Shown: positions 52,890 to 61,732 of the stretch, piece after piece
How the letters are laid out: every line of letters starts with the position of its first letter
Position numbering within the stretch: the stretch's first letter is position 1
DNA from: SCTD01 sp963784675
GTDB lineage: Bacteria > Actinomycetota > Actinomycetes > Mycobacteriales > SCTD01
Assembly: GCA_963784675.1 (NCBI GenBank)
Contig: CAWASE010000012.1
Location: forward strand, 1-64,000
Direction: 5' to 3'
DNA length: 64,000 bases
Notes under the pieces: generated by a model
The model's input: only the letters and a program-made list of their open reading frames with translations
Databases searched by the model: none
What the model was told of the DNA's origin: nothing
Position numbers and translations under genes: made by a program

Positions 52890-53114
52890 ATGACCACCCT
52901 GCGCGACGAAGACATCGTCACCACCGCCTCGACCGACCCGGCTCCCGGCGGCGACGCCGACCAGGGCGACAGCAACGAGACCCAGGTCGACCCGGCCGGT
53001 GTCGACCCGGCCGGCGCCGACCCCGGCTCGGGTGGCGACGCAGACCAGGGCGACAGCAACGAGACCCAGGTCGACCCCGCCGGCGCCGACCCCGCCGGCT
53101 CCGACCCGGCCTAG
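52890..53114 (+). CDS. Small Asp/Gly/Pro-rich repeat peptide, possible RiPP precursor
   Basis: A 74-residue peptide with a leader-like start (MTTLRDEDIVTTASTDPAP) and then two copies of a 28-residue unit beginning GGDADQGDSNETQVDPAG, each followed by DPAG-type tails, ending SDPA. There is no Cys, Lys or aromatic residue. GGAGG four bases before the ATG makes it a convincing gene. The two units match over about 49 bases at DNA level with an 84-base period. It lies 134 bases upstream of a JmjC-type oxygenase on the same strand. A modified-peptide precursor is an inference; a stand-alone disordered protein is possible. Confidence 0.7.
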   Translation: MTTLRDEDIVTTASTDPAPGGDADQGDSNETQVDPAGVDPAGADPGSGGDADQGDSNETQVDPAGADPAGSDPA

Positions 53115-53248
53115 CCCGCACGTGGCCGCTCCCCCGAGCGGCCGACCGCGTCGGTAGCCCTCGCTTCCGTCGCCCACCCGGCCGCCGGTCCGCACGTCGG
53201 ACCGGCGGCCGCGGTGGTCCCGCCGCTACGAGCCGACCTGGAGCCTGC

Positions 53249-54439
53249 GTGACCGACCGCCCCACCGCGCTGGCGCGCTGCGCCGGGGTCGACGCCGCGA
53301 CGTTCGCGGCAGAGCACTGGTCGCGCACGCCGCTGCTGTCGCGTGCCGAAGAGCTGCCGACGGCGTTCACCGACCTGCTCAGCCCTGCCGACGTCGACGA
53401 GCTCGTCGCCGACCGTGCGCTACGTACCCCGTTCTTCCGCACCGTCTCCGAGGGCGGTAGCCTGCCCGTCCCGCTGCGCACCGTCACGGCCGGCGCCCGG
53501 CGCATCGGGGACCTCGTCGACGGCGACGCCCTGGCGGCGCAGTACGCCGACGGCGCGACGCTCGTCCTGCAGTCGGTGCACCGGATGCACCCACCGGTCG
53601 CCCGCTTCTGCCGCGACCTGGCCTCCGAGCTCGGCCACGCCACGCAGTGCAACGCCTACGTGACCCCGGGCGGCGCGCACCAGGGCTTCGACTTCCACCA
53701 CGACACGCACGACGTGTTCGTGCTGCAGGTCAGCGGGCGCAAGCGCTGGATCGTCCACGAGCCGGTGGTGCGTCTGCCGCTGTCGTCGCAGCCGCAGGCC
53801 GGCGCGCACCTGGTCGCTGGCGGGGCCGAGCCGCTGCTCGACGTCGAGCTCGAGGCCGGCGACGCCCTCTACCTGCCGCGCGGCTACGTCCACGCAGCGC
53901 TGACCACCGACGAGCACTCCGTCCACCTGACGGTCGGGGTGCTCACGACCACCTGGTTCGACGTGCTCACCGACGCGGTGTCGCTGGCCGGCGCCGACGA
54001 GCAGTTCCGCGACGCGCTGCCGCTGCAGCCGCTGGACGGGCTCGACGTCGCGGCATTCCTGCGCCGGGCCGCGACCTGGCTGGAGACGCTGCCGGCGGCG
54101 GACGTCGAGCAGGTCGTGGCCCAGCGGTTGCGGCGCGCGATCCCCCTGGAACCTCTGGCGCTGCTGGCGCAGACGGCAGCCGGGCGGACGCTCGACGCCG
54201 GTACGGCGCTGCGGCCCCGAAAAGGTCTGGTCGTGGCGCTCACGGTCGACGGTGGCTCGGTCGTCGCCCGGCTGGCCGGCCGGACCATGACGCTGCCCGC
54301 TGCTGTCGAGCCGGCCCTGCGCCGCCTGCTGGCCGGGCCGTGCACCCCCGCCGACCTGACGCTCCACGGCCTGGACGAGCCGGGCGCTCTCGTGCTGGCC
54401 CGTCGCATGCTCCGCGAGGGCGTGGTCGTCCCCGGTTAG
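53249..54439 (+). CDS. JmjC/cupin-4 family Fe(II)/2-oxoglutarate oxygenase
   Basis: A 396-residue protein of the ribosomal-oxygenase-like cupin group. AHQGFDFHHDTHDVFVLQVSGRKRWIVHEP carries the iron site His-x-Asp (His150, Asp152) and the 2-oxoglutarate-side Arg/Lys region; DALYLPRGYVHAA provides the distal His (215). The C-terminal third is a helical dimerisation/winged-helix-like region. Such enzymes hydroxylate protein side chains, for example Arg in L16 by E. coli YcfD. GTG 53249 follows TGGAG; the longer frame is a shadow of menG. The adjacent repeat peptide may be its substrate. Confidence 0.8.
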   Translation: MTDRPTALARCAGVDAATFAAEHWSRTPLLSRAEELPTAFTDLLSPADVDELVADRALRTPFFRTVSEGGSLPVPLRTVTAGARRIGDLVDGDALAAQYADGATLVLQSVHRMHPPVARFCRDLASELGHATQCNAYVTPGGAHQGFDFHHDTHDVFVLQVSGRKRWIVHEPVVRLPLSSQPQAGAHLVAGGAEPLLDVELEAGDALYLPRGYVHAALTTDEHSVHLTVGVLTTTWFDVLTDAVSLAGADEQFRDALPLQPLDGLDVAAFLRRAATWLETLPAADVEQVVAQRLRRAIPLEPLALLAQTAAGRTLDAGTALRPRKGLVVALTVDGGSVVARLAGRTMTLPAAVEPALRRLLAGPCTPADLTLHGLDEPGALVLARRMLREGVVVPG

Positions 54440-54475
54440 GTCAGGAGCGAGCCTCGACGAGGGCGACGGACCCGT

Positions 54476-55342
54476 CTACAGCAGGACCGTGCCGGCGACG
54501 AGGGTGGAGGTCGCGCCGCCGACCCAGAGCCGGTCGTCGTCGACCTGGATCTGGACCCGGCCCCGTCGGCCGAGCGCCAGGCCCTGCCGGGCGGTGTAGG
54601 GGGCGCGCAGGGTGCCGTTGCCGAGCAGCCACTGTGCCAGCGAGGCGTTGAGGCTGCCGGTGACCGGGTCCTCGACGGGTCGGCCCCCGACCGCGTCGAA
54701 GAACGCCCGCACCTCCAGGGCGCAACCCTCGTCGTCGGTCCTCGCCGCGGCGCCGAGCTTGGCAGCCACCCCGAGGTCTCCGGTCGCGGCGGACGGGCGG
54801 AGGCGACGCAGCGTCGCGACGTCGCGGAGCAGCAGCCCCATCCAGCCGGGTCCGTTGTCGACCCAGGCGGCATCGACGACCTCGTCGGGAGCGAGGCCGA
54901 GGACGGCGCGCGCCCGGTCCAGATCGGCCGGGTCGACGGGCCCGGACCGCACCAGCGGTGGCGCGGCGAACTCCCGGCCCGGCAGTCCGTCCGCCGTCAG
55001 CGGTCGCACCTCGACGAGTCCGGCGCCGCACTCCTGCACGAGCGACTGACCGCCGCGGTCGGTCCAGGTCGCGACGGCGTGGCAGGTGCCGAGCGTCGGG
55101 TGGCCGGCGAACGGGAGCTCCTGCGAGGGGGTGAAGATCCGCACGCGGTAGTCGGCACCGGGTCGCGTCGGCGGCACGACGAAGGTCGTCTCGGACAGGT
55201 TCGTCCAGGCCGCGAACTGCTGCATCGCGTCCACGCTGAGTCCGTCGGCGTCCCCGACGACGGCCACCGGGTTGCCGCGCCCGGCCTGCGAGCAGAACAC
55301 GTCGACCTGCGCAAAGGGGCGGCTCCGGCTCGAGGTGCTCAT
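54476..55342 (-). CDS. PhzF-family isomerase/epimerase-like protein
   Basis: A 288-residue PhzF/DapF-like fold enzyme: FAQVDVFCSQAGRGNPVAVV, AAWTNLSETTFVVPP with the catalytic-type Glu (about 51), RIFTPSQELPFAGHPTLGTCHAV and PVEDPVTGSLNASLAQWL are family features. PhzF itself isomerises a phenazine precursor, but most homologues outside phenazine clusters have unknown substrates, and no phenazine genes are near. It converges with the oxygenase gene. Confidence 0.85.
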   Translation of the reverse strand: MSTSSRSRPFAQVDVFCSQAGRGNPVAVVGDADGLSVDAMQQFAAWTNLSETTFVVPPTRPGADYRVRIFTPSQELPFAGHPTLGTCHAVATWTDRGGQSLVQECGAGLVEVRPLTADGLPGREFAAPPLVRSGPVDPADLDRARAVLGLAPDEVVDAAWVDNGPGWMGLLLRDVATLRRLRPSAATGDLGVAAKLGAAARTDDEGCALEVRAFFDAVGGRPVEDPVTGSLNASLAQWLLGNGTLRAPYTARQGLALGRRGRVQIQVDDDRLWVGGATSTLVAGTVLL

Positions 55343-55433
55343 GCCCAGAACGCTAGCCACGCCGGGTGGGTCAGCAGCGCTGGCCGCTTTGCCTGCGTCC
55401 GTCTCGACGGCCGTCCGGTCCGACTTCGCGCAA

Positions 55434-55457
55434 TCCCCAGCACTGGACTGCTGGGGA
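55434..55457 (-). terminator. Hairpin terminator after the CoA-transferase gene
   Basis: TCCCCAGCA and TGCTGGGGA pair perfectly over nine bases with a six-base loop, about 45 bases beyond the stop at 55501. A short ATT follows on the minus strand. Confidence 0.65.
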
Positions 55458-55500
55458 CGGCGCGATGTTGCGGCGGACCCGGACTCCAGCGCCGGCCAAG

Positions 55501-56826
55501 CTACGGCATCGGCGAGCGGCCCTTCGAGGCTCGGTCGGCCGCCTCGAGCAGCCCGTCGCGGAAGTCCGGGTGGGCGATGGCCGCGAGCGCCTGGCCTCGC
55601 TGGTGCACCGTCTTGGCCTCCAGCTCGGCGGCGCCGTACTCGGTGACGATGACGTCGACCTGGTGGCGAGGCGTCGTGACGACCGTGCCCGCCTCGAACC
55701 ACGGCAGGATGCGGGAACGGACCTCACCACCGACCGTCACGGTCGACGGAAGGCAGATCAGTGCCCGCTGGTCGGTCTTGAAGCCGGGCCCGGAGGTGAA
55801 GTCCTCCGCACCCCCGATGCCCGAGAACTGCTGACCGGCAAGGGTGTCGGCGACGACCTGCCCGTGGATGTCGACCGCCAGCGCACCGTTGATCGTCGTC
55901 ATCAGGGCGTTCTGCTCGATCACGTGCGGGGCGTTGACGATCTCCACCGGCAGGAAAGCGACGTCGTCGTTCTCGTGCAGCCACCGGTACAGCTCAGCGC
56001 TGCCCATCGCGAACGTCGTCACCGAGACCCCGTCGTACAGGCCCTTCCCGGCGTTGCTCACCTTGCCGGAACGGTGCAGCTGCAACAACCCGTCGGTGAA
56101 CATCTCCGTGTGCACGCCGTAACCGTCGCCCGGGCCGGCCGCCAGGTGCGCCGCGATCGCCGACGGGATCCCCCCGATCCCGGTCTGCAGCGTCGCGCCG
56201 TCGGGGATGAAGCGCGCCGCGTGCTCCGCGATCTGCCGGTCGAGGTCACCGGCCGGCACGACGGGGAGCGCGACGGGCTCGGACTCGCTGTGCACCAGCA
56301 GATCGATCTGGTCGACGTGCAGCGCATGCCGGTGGTCGCCGAGCCCGCGCGTGCGCGGGAACGCCTCGCTCACCTCGACGACGAGCAGACGATCGGGGTC
56401 GGCGCCCGCCCGGGCCAGCTCGGCAGACGTCCCTCCGCTGTGCAGCGACAGGCTGCACCAGCCGTCGGCGTCCGGCATCGCGGCGGCCGTGGCCATCACC
56501 CGCGGCCTGGCGCGCGCGAGCAGCGGACCCATCCGGCGGAAGTCGGCGGCGGCGAAGCCGAGGTTGGCGTCGGCGTCGCGCAGGTAGCGCTCCAGCGGCC
56601 CGAAGAAGCCGGACAGGTAGTGCACGCCGGGATGCTCGAACAGCGGCGACAGCACGGTCAGCAGCGCGCTGGACACGCGCAGGTCGACCCAGTCGGTGCG
56701 CTCCCCGAGCGCGAGCAGGAAGCCAGGCGGCTGGCCCGGTCCGAGCGGCAGCCCGAGGGTGTCGACAGGACGCACCCGTCCGGCCGCCTGCGCGGCGGTG
56801 ACGGCGCGGGACAGCGGAGTGGTCAC
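55501..56826 (-). CDS. Acetyl-CoA hydrolase/CoA-transferase family protein
   Basis: A 441-residue member of the acetyl-CoA hydrolase/4-hydroxybutyrate CoA-transferase family. LQTGIGGIPSAIAAHL (GxGG loop), GVHTEMFTDGLLQLHRSGKVSN, the FSGIGGAEDFTSGPGFKTDQRALICLPS core and VTEYGAAELEAKTVHQRGQALAAIAHPDFR are characteristic. It likely moves CoA between acetate and another acid. GTG start at 56826; it is divergent from the hotdog gene by 44 bases. Confidence 0.85.
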   Translation of the reverse strand: MTTPLSRAVTAAQAAGRVRPVDTLGLPLGPGQPPGFLLALGERTDWVDLRVSSALLTVLSPLFEHPGVHYLSGFFGPLERYLRDADANLGFAAADFRRMGPLLARARPRVMATAAAMPDADGWCSLSLHSGGTSAELARAGADPDRLLVVEVSEAFPRTRGLGDHRHALHVDQIDLLVHSESEPVALPVVPAGDLDRQIAEHAARFIPDGATLQTGIGGIPSAIAAHLAAGPGDGYGVHTEMFTDGLLQLHRSGKVSNAGKGLYDGVSVTTFAMGSAELYRWLHENDDVAFLPVEIVNAPHVIEQNALMTTINGALAVDIHGQVVADTLAGQQFSGIGGAEDFTSGPGFKTDQRALICLPSTVTVGGEVRSRILPWFEAGTVVTTPRHQVDVIVTEYGAAELEAKTVHQRGQALAAIAHPDFRDGLLEAADRASKGRSPMP

Positions 56827-56870
56827 CGCGCCTTCCTACCGCCTGGAGGCGCATCGGGCAGGATCGCCTC

Positions 56871-57323
56871 ATGTACCGCCACAGCACCGACGTCGTCGCC
56901 GAGGACCTGCGGCCGCTGACCGACGACCTGTCGGCGGACGGTCGCCTCCTGCCCGACGACGAGCGCGCCGTCCCTGACCCGACCGCACCCGGGCGCAGCG
57001 AACACCTGAACTTCGACCGCATCCTGCGGCGCTGCGGCTACGCCTGGATGGCTTTCCTGGCCACGGCCGGCGACGGCGTGTTCGGCACCGCGGTGATCGT
57101 GCCCAGGTTGGAGGTCGACTACCTCGCCGAGGTGCGCAGCGGAACGCTGGACGTCGACGTCAGCGTGCTGGACGTCGGCCGCTCCTCGTTCCGGCTGCTG
57201 CTGGCGGTCTCGCAGGCGGGGATCGCGGCAGCGAACGTGCAGGTCGTGCTGGTGGTTTTCGACTACGCCGACGGCCGGCCGGTACCGCTGTCGGCCGAGC
57301 AGCGCGCGTTCCTCAGCACCTGA
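56871..57323 (+). CDS. Hotdog-fold thioesterase-like protein
   Basis: A 150-residue protein. RSEHLNFDRILRRCGYAWMAF and VVPRLEVDYLAEVRSGTLDVDVSVLDVGRSSFRLLLAV match the acyl-CoA thioesterase (4HBT) fold, with the helix and strand order intact. The usual catalytic Asp near HxN(V/I)xYL is not clearly placed, as this protein has LNFDRIL. The N-terminal about 45 residues are hydrophilic. Possibly paired with the divergent CoA-transferase gene in acyl-CoA metabolism. Confidence 0.65.
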   Translation: MYRHSTDVVAEDLRPLTDDLSADGRLLPDDERAVPDPTAPGRSEHLNFDRILRRCGYAWMAFLATAGDGVFGTAVIVPRLEVDYLAEVRSGTLDVDVSVLDVGRSSFRLLLAVSQAGIAAANVQVVLVVFDYADGRPVPLSAEQRAFLST

Positions 57324-57326
57324 GGC

Positions 57327-58673
57327 TCAGTCCTCGACGGGGCCGGTGAGTCCGCCGACCAGGCCGGACTCCAGCGGGTCGACGTCGGCGGAGGACCCCG
57401 CCGCCGCGGGCTCGTCGGTTAGCCCACCCGCGAGCGCCGCCCCGGCGGGGTCGTCCTCGGTCGTGGCGGGGATCCCAGCGACGCCGTCCGCCGCGAGCGT
57501 CGCAGGATCGACCGAGGAGCCAGGCGACGGCTCGACGGAGGACGGCTCGTCGAGCGACGGCTCGACGGGTGACGACTCGGCGGCTGACGGCTCGGCGGCT
57601 GACGGCTCGACGGGTGACGGCTCGACGGGTGGGACCTCGACCTCGACCTCGATGCCGACCGCGTCCGAGCCCGGCAGCACCTCTTCGCCGGCGACGTCGA
57701 CCGGGTCGGCGACGACGCGTTGGCGATCGACGACCTCGAACTCGTCGTCCTCGACCGCCATGCCGGAGTAGGTCGACTCGACGTTCTCCACGACCGTCTC
57801 GCTGTGCGCCCCGCAGCCGTGCGTGCGGGCGACGACCCGGCCGTCGTCGTTGGCCATGCCGTTGGCGCACGCGCCGAACACGCGCCCCAGGGCGCCGGCC
57901 AGCGGGACGAGGAAGCCGCAGCTGCCGCAGTCGGCCGGGGCCGCCTTGGCCATCGGCGTCGACGGGCCGGCGTCGCCGTCGTACCAGCGCTCGGCAGCGT
58001 CAGCGCGGCCGTCCCGCGACAGGACGCGGACGCGGCCGAGCCCCAGCTCGCGGTGCAGCGCGAAGGGCAGCTCGGCCGCATCGACGTCGCCGTAGGACGG
58101 CACCAGGCGCGGATCGTCCGGCTCGGGCGGGAGCAGATCCCCAGGGGACAGGTCGCCGGGGCGGATCCGCTCGCTCCACGGCACCCACGCCGGCGCCAGC
58201 AGCGCGCCGCTGCCCGGCAGCAGCACGACCTCGTCGACGGTGACCGCGTCGCTGCCCTCGACCCGCACCACGGTGACGGCCCAGCGCCAGCCGACGTAAC
58301 CGGCGACGGTGCAGGCGAACGAGTGCGTGAGGGTGTGCTCGTCCTCGGCCTCCGCCCCCAGGTGCTCGCCGACGGTGGATCCCGCCTCGGCGAGGGCAGC
58401 GGCGCGAGCCGTCTCGACGGTGGCGGCAGCGAGCCCGTCGGGCTCGGCAGGCTGCTGGGGAGCGGTGGTGGCGGTCGGGCTCATCGGGGGATCCTCGGTC
58501 GTCGTCGGCTCCGCAGGGGGCAAGGGCTCGGGAGCGGTCGGCTCGCTGGAACCGGCGTCGTCGGCGACGCTGGACGTGGTCGCCCCGGCCGTCGGCACCT
58601 GATCGCGCGGTCCGGCGAGCACGCCGGATACCTTCTTCCCGACGTCACGCAAGCGTCTTCTCACCCCTGGCAC
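57327..58673 (-). CDS. DUF3027 domain protein with acidic repeat tail
   Basis: A 448-residue protein. The DUF3027 core (about residues 80-300) includes HSFACTVAGYVGWRWAVTVVRVE, VLLPGSGALLAPAWVPWSERIRPGDLSPGDLLPP, and a CGSCGFLVPLAGALGRVFGACANGMANDDGRVV... HGCGAHSE segment whose cysteines and His look metal-binding. The C-terminus is Glu/Pro/Ser-rich with (V/A)EPS repeats. Function is unknown. In actinobacteria it is typically near a DUF2771 lipoprotein and a cold-shock gene, as here. Start GTG 58673; an internal ATG at 58484 is an alternative. Confidence 0.8.
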   Translation of the reverse strand: MPGVRRRLRDVGKKVSGVLAGPRDQVPTAGATTSSVADDAGSSEPTAPEPLPPAEPTTTEDPPMSPTATTAPQQPAEPDGLAAATVETARAAALAEAGSTVGEHLGAEAEDEHTLTHSFACTVAGYVGWRWAVTVVRVEGSDAVTVDEVVLLPGSGALLAPAWVPWSERIRPGDLSPGDLLPPEPDDPRLVPSYGDVDAAELPFALHRELGLGRVRVLSRDGRADAAERWYDGDAGPSTPMAKAAPADCGSCGFLVPLAGALGRVFGACANGMANDDGRVVARTHGCGAHSETVVENVESTYSGMAVEDDEFEVVDRQRVVADPVDVAGEEVLPGSDAVGIEVEVEVPPVEPSPVEPSAAEPSAAESSPVEPSLDEPSSVEPSPGSSVDPATLAADGVAGIPATTEDDPAGAALAGGLTDEPAAAGSSADVDPLESGLVGGLTGPVED

Positions 58674-58720
58674 CCCGCCAGTGTCACACCTGACCGTCCC
58701 GACGAGCCACGGAGCACCTG

Positions 58721-59215
58721 ATGACCGCCCGCCGACGCCTGCTCGCCGCTGCGAGCGCGGCCCTGTCGCTGACCGCGCTGGCCGCCTGCGAGAAGCCGGC
58801 GCCCATCGTCACCCTCGTCAACGCCGGGAGCAGCACCTACGCCGAGGCGAACACCTACTGCTTCGACGGCGAGAGCACCGACTCCGGCTCCTGCGCGACG
58901 CGCCACGACGGCGCGACGACGCTGGCCTTCGACAGCGCGCAGCCGGTCGGCATCGACGTCGACAAGGAGCTCGCCGAGGCCGGTTGGTACTACGAGATCC
59001 AGGAGCCGGGCAGCCAGCAGGTGGCCTACCAGTCGCCGGCGCAGGACGGCCACTACGCGACCCTTCCAGGAGTGGCTCCGGGTTCGTCGTTCGACCTGTT
59101 CGTCTACCAGGGCGTCCCGACGCCGCAGCCGGCCGCCGGCAGCGACCCGGCCGGCGCCGTCCCGGCGAGCGCGACGGCGACCGGCGTGTGGCAGTTCTCG
59201 CTCGTCCCGCGCTGA
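58721..59215 (+). CDS. DUF2771-type lipoprotein
   Basis: A 164-residue secreted lipoprotein. Basic MTARRRLLAA, hydrophobic core and lipobox ALAAC (Cys23) form the signal. The mature part has two cysteines (YCFDGES and GSCATRHD) likely disulfide-bonded, and a beta-rich domain ending VWQFSLVPR, as in DUF2771 proteins. GGAG before the ATG fits. It is divergent from DUF3027 by 47 bases. Role unknown. Confidence 0.75.
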   Translation: MTARRRLLAAASAALSLTALAACEKPAPIVTLVNAGSSTYAEANTYCFDGESTDSGSCATRHDGATTLAFDSAQPVGIDVDKELAEAGWYYEIQEPGSQQVAYQSPAQDGHYATLPGVAPGSSFDLFVYQGVPTPQPAAGSDPAGAVPASATATGVWQFSLVPR

Positions 59216-59242
59216 GCCGCGCCGCGGCGACTGGCGCGGCTC

Positions 59243-59626
59243 TCAGCCCTCGAGCTCGGTCGCGACGGCGCGCAGGATCGTCGCGACGCGACGGCCGCTC
59301 TCACGGTCGGGGTGGCGTCCCTTGCGCAGCGTCGGCTGCACCTTGGACTCGAGCAGCTTGATGAGGTCCTCGACCATGCTCTGCAGCTCGTCGGCGGGAC
59401 GACGTGCTCCGGCCAGCGTCGGCGGCGCGTCCAGGACCGTCAGGGACAGGGCCTGCTCGCCCCGCTTTCCCGCGGCCACCCCGAACTCGACCCGGCTCCC
59501 GGTCTTGAGCTCCTCCAGCCCCTCGGGCAGCGCCGACTTCGGGACGAAGACGTCGCCGCCGTCGTCGCGGGCCACGAAGCCGAAGCCCTTGTCCTTGTCG
59601 TAGAACTTGACCTTGCCGGTGGGCAC
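59243..59626 (-). CDS. Cold-shock domain protein with C-terminal extension
   Basis: A 127-residue protein. Residues 1-66 are a cold-shock domain with RNP1 KGFGFV and RNP2 DVFVPKS; it binds single-stranded RNA or DNA. An additional about 55-residue helical tail (VEDLIKLLESKVQPTLRKG and RVATILRAVATELEG) is not in the short Csp proteins, but similar longer forms occur in actinobacteria. GTG 59626 starts the family motif PTGKVKFYD. It converges with the DUF2771 gene. Confidence 0.9.
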   Translation of the reverse strand: MPTGKVKFYDKDKGFGFVARDDGGDVFVPKSALPEGLEELKTGSRVEFGVAAGKRGEQALSLTVLDAPPTLAGARRPADELQSMVEDLIKLLESKVQPTLRKGRHPDRESGRRVATILRAVATELEG

Positions 59627-59722
59627 GGGGGACCTCGTCGCGTCGCAGGGGAAGCCGGACTGGTCAGCGTATCGGGCGGCCCGGATACCCTCGTCCTGAG
59701 CAGCGATCCAGGAGGGAACACC

Positions 59723-61120
59723 GTGTCTCCGTCGCGCAGCGTTGCGGCCGTCGTGCTCGTCGTCGCCGCCAGCCTGCCCGGAACAGCGCAGGCCGCCGGC
59801 GGTCCGGCGACCGCAGGACACGGGTTGCCGGGCGCGCCGGCGGTCCGCACGCTGTCCGGCGCGGCCCCGTCGCGTCCTGGCCTGGCCGTCGCGACCCTGT
59901 TCGGCGTGCGCTCCCCCGACCCCGTCCCCGGGCCTTCCGCGCCGCCGGCGCCGCCGACGCGCCAGCCCGGGATCACCCCGCCGCTGACGATGCCGTTCCA
60001 GGTGGCCCCCGGCGTCGCCCGGCGCACGCTGGCCTTCGGCTCGGGCGGCCTGGAGCAGACCCTCGACGTCTATACCGACCTGAGCGACCTGCGCCCGCGA
60101 CCGACGGTGCTGCTCATCCACGGCGGCAGCTGGCAGATCGGCGACAGCACCGAGTGGAGCGCCGAAGCGATCAGCCTCGTCCGGGACCTGGGCTGGACCG
60201 CGGTGGCCGTCAACTACCGGCTCACCCCGGGCATCGCCTGGCCGGGCCCGTTGGACGACGTCGAGGCAGCCCTGCAGCTCGTCCGCGACCGCGCGCACGA
60301 GCTCTCGGTGGATCCGGCCCGGATCGGCGCTCTCGGAGACTCGGCGGGTGGACACCTCGCCGCCCTGATCGGCGAGCCACGCGACGGTCGGGCCGCCGTG
60401 CGCTCGGTCGTGACCTGGTCCGGGATCAACGACCTCGCTGCCCTCACGCAGCAGGCCAGCTCGGGCGGCTGCGGGTCCAGCCGCAGCTGCGACTACTCCG
60501 GGCTCGCCCGGAAGGTGACGCGCGACGTGCTGGCGTGCGTCCCGTCCTCCTGCCCGGACCGGTACGCCGCCGCGTCCCCGGCGACCCACGTCTCCCGGGA
60601 GCATGCCGCGACCCTCGCGATCACCAGCGAGGACGAGCAGATCGACCCCCGGCAGTCGTGGGTCATGGACGTCGCCCTGCGCAGGAAGGGCGTGCCCAGC
60701 CGGGTGCACGTGCTGCCCGGGGCCCTGCACGCCCGAGGCTTCCAGTCCCAGGCCTGGCAGAGCAGCCTGCGCTTCCTGGCCGCCACCCTCACGCCGGAAC
60801 GGGCGCCCGCGTTCCCACGTCCTGAGGTGACCACCAGCCTGAGCCTGGTGCCGGCGACCGACGTGCGCACCGGCACCCGGGTGACCCTCGCCGGGGTCGT
60901 CACCCCACGCCAGGTCGGCAGCTCGGTCGCGCTGCAGGTCCGGGACCGCTCCGGTGCCTGGCAGACCGTGCGGACCGCCGCCCTTCGCGGTCGCTCGCCG
61001 GACACCACCTTCGACGCCAGCTGGACACCGGCGCACGCCGGGACCTACCTGTGGCGGGCGCGGTGGATCGGCGGCGGGGGCGTGAGCACGTCCGACGTGC
61101 TCACCGTGCAGGTGCGATGA
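59723..61120 (+). CDS. Secreted alpha/beta hydrolase (esterase) with C-terminal beta domain
   Basis: A 465-residue protein with a Sec signal peptide (VAAVVLVVAASLPGTAQA, cleavage after about residue 24) and a Pro-rich linker. The hydrolase domain (about 95-370) has HGGSW oxyanion motif (133-137), nucleophile elbow GDSAGG (Ser207), and an Asp and His in EDEQIDPRQS and LPGALHARGF. Cys pairs suggest disulfides. The last about 85 residues look like an Ig-like or surface domain (TRVTLAGVVTPRQVGSSVAL). AGGAGG seven bases before GTG 59723 decides the start. Substrate probably a short acyl or carbohydrate ester. Confidence 0.82.
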   Translation: MSPSRSVAAVVLVVAASLPGTAQAAGGPATAGHGLPGAPAVRTLSGAAPSRPGLAVATLFGVRSPDPVPGPSAPPAPPTRQPGITPPLTMPFQVAPGVARRTLAFGSGGLEQTLDVYTDLSDLRPRPTVLLIHGGSWQIGDSTEWSAEAISLVRDLGWTAVAVNYRLTPGIAWPGPLDDVEAALQLVRDRAHELSVDPARIGALGDSAGGHLAALIGEPRDGRAAVRSVVTWSGINDLAALTQQASSGGCGSSRSCDYSGLARKVTRDVLACVPSSCPDRYAAASPATHVSREHAATLAITSEDEQIDPRQSWVMDVALRRKGVPSRVHVLPGALHARGFQSQAWQSSLRFLAATLTPERAPAFPRPEVTTSLSLVPATDVRTGTRVTLAGVVTPRQVGSSVALQVRDRSGAWQTVRTAALRGRSPDTTFDASWTPAHAGTYLWRARWIGGGGVSTSDVLTVQVR

Positions 61121-61350
61121 GCCGGCCCCGGCATGCGGCCGCCGACGACCGGCGACCCGGCGAGCGGCTGGTGCAGGTGGGCGCCGCCCTGTTCGGGATC
61201 GGCGTGATCGGTGTCCTCGCGGCGCTGGTCCCGTTCCTGCTCGGCCGCGCCGACGCGCCGCTGTGGACGACGCTGGTGGCGTCGCTGCTGCCCGTCGGAC
61301 TGCTGGTGGCCCTGGTCGGGCTGCTGCGCGGGGCGCTCGGCCGGCGCTGA
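61117..61350 (+). CDS. Small two-helix membrane protein
   Basis: A 77-residue protein with a basic N-terminus and two hydrophobic helices (VGAALFGIGVIGVLAALVPFLL and LWTTLVASLLPVGLLVALVGLL). Its ATG overlaps the esterase stop as ATGA, so it is translationally coupled to it. No family is recognised. It may anchor or modulate the neighbour, which is inference. Confidence 0.65.
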   Translation: MSRPRHAAADDRRPGERLVQVGAALFGIGVIGVLAALVPFLLGRADAPLWTTLVASLLPVGLLVALVGLLRGALGRR

Positions 61351-61388
61351 GACCGCGGCGCGGCGACGGTCAGCACCACCTGCAGGAC

Positions 61389-61679
61389 CTAGGGCGCGCC
61401 ACCCTCGCCGACCGACAGCTGCTGGCCGGTGCCTCGTTCGGCCCGTGCGGCGCGGCTCTCGTCGGTCTCCAGGTCCAGCGGTGCGGCGTCCTGCTCGCTC
61501 GGGGTGTGCCCGGACGGCGGCACGTCGGCCGGCGAGCCGCCGGGCGTCCCGGGGTCGGAGGCGATAGGCGCGTCGCCGTCGGTCGGCCCCTCGACGGTGC
61601 TGCGGGCCGAGCCCTCGTCGACCCCCTCCGTGGTCGCGAGCAGGTCGGCGCTGTCCTGGGTCAGGCGGGGTTCGGTCAT
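61389..61679 (-). CDS. Small acidic hypothetical protein
   Basis: A 96-residue, Ser/Thr/Pro/Asp/Glu-rich protein (MTEPRLTQDSADLLATTEGV to QLSVGEGGAP) with no hydrophobic core, so probably disordered. GAGG lies upstream of the ATG and codon use is normal. No family is recognised. It is divergent from the helicase-associated gene. Confidence 0.5.
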   Translation of the reverse strand: MTEPRLTQDSADLLATTEGVDEGSARSTVEGPTDGDAPIASDPGTPGGSPADVPPSGHTPSEQDAAPLDLETDESRAARAERGTGQQLSVGEGGAP

Positions 61680-61732
61680 GGTCGCCTCGTTCCCGGGGTA
61701 CCGGCGTCCAACCGGCGACTAGCGTGGTCCGG

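Noticed and set aside
54476..55342. Phenazine biosynthesis locus from the PhzF homologue
   Set aside because: No other phz genes are nearby, and PhzF-like proteins are widespread outside phenazine clusters.
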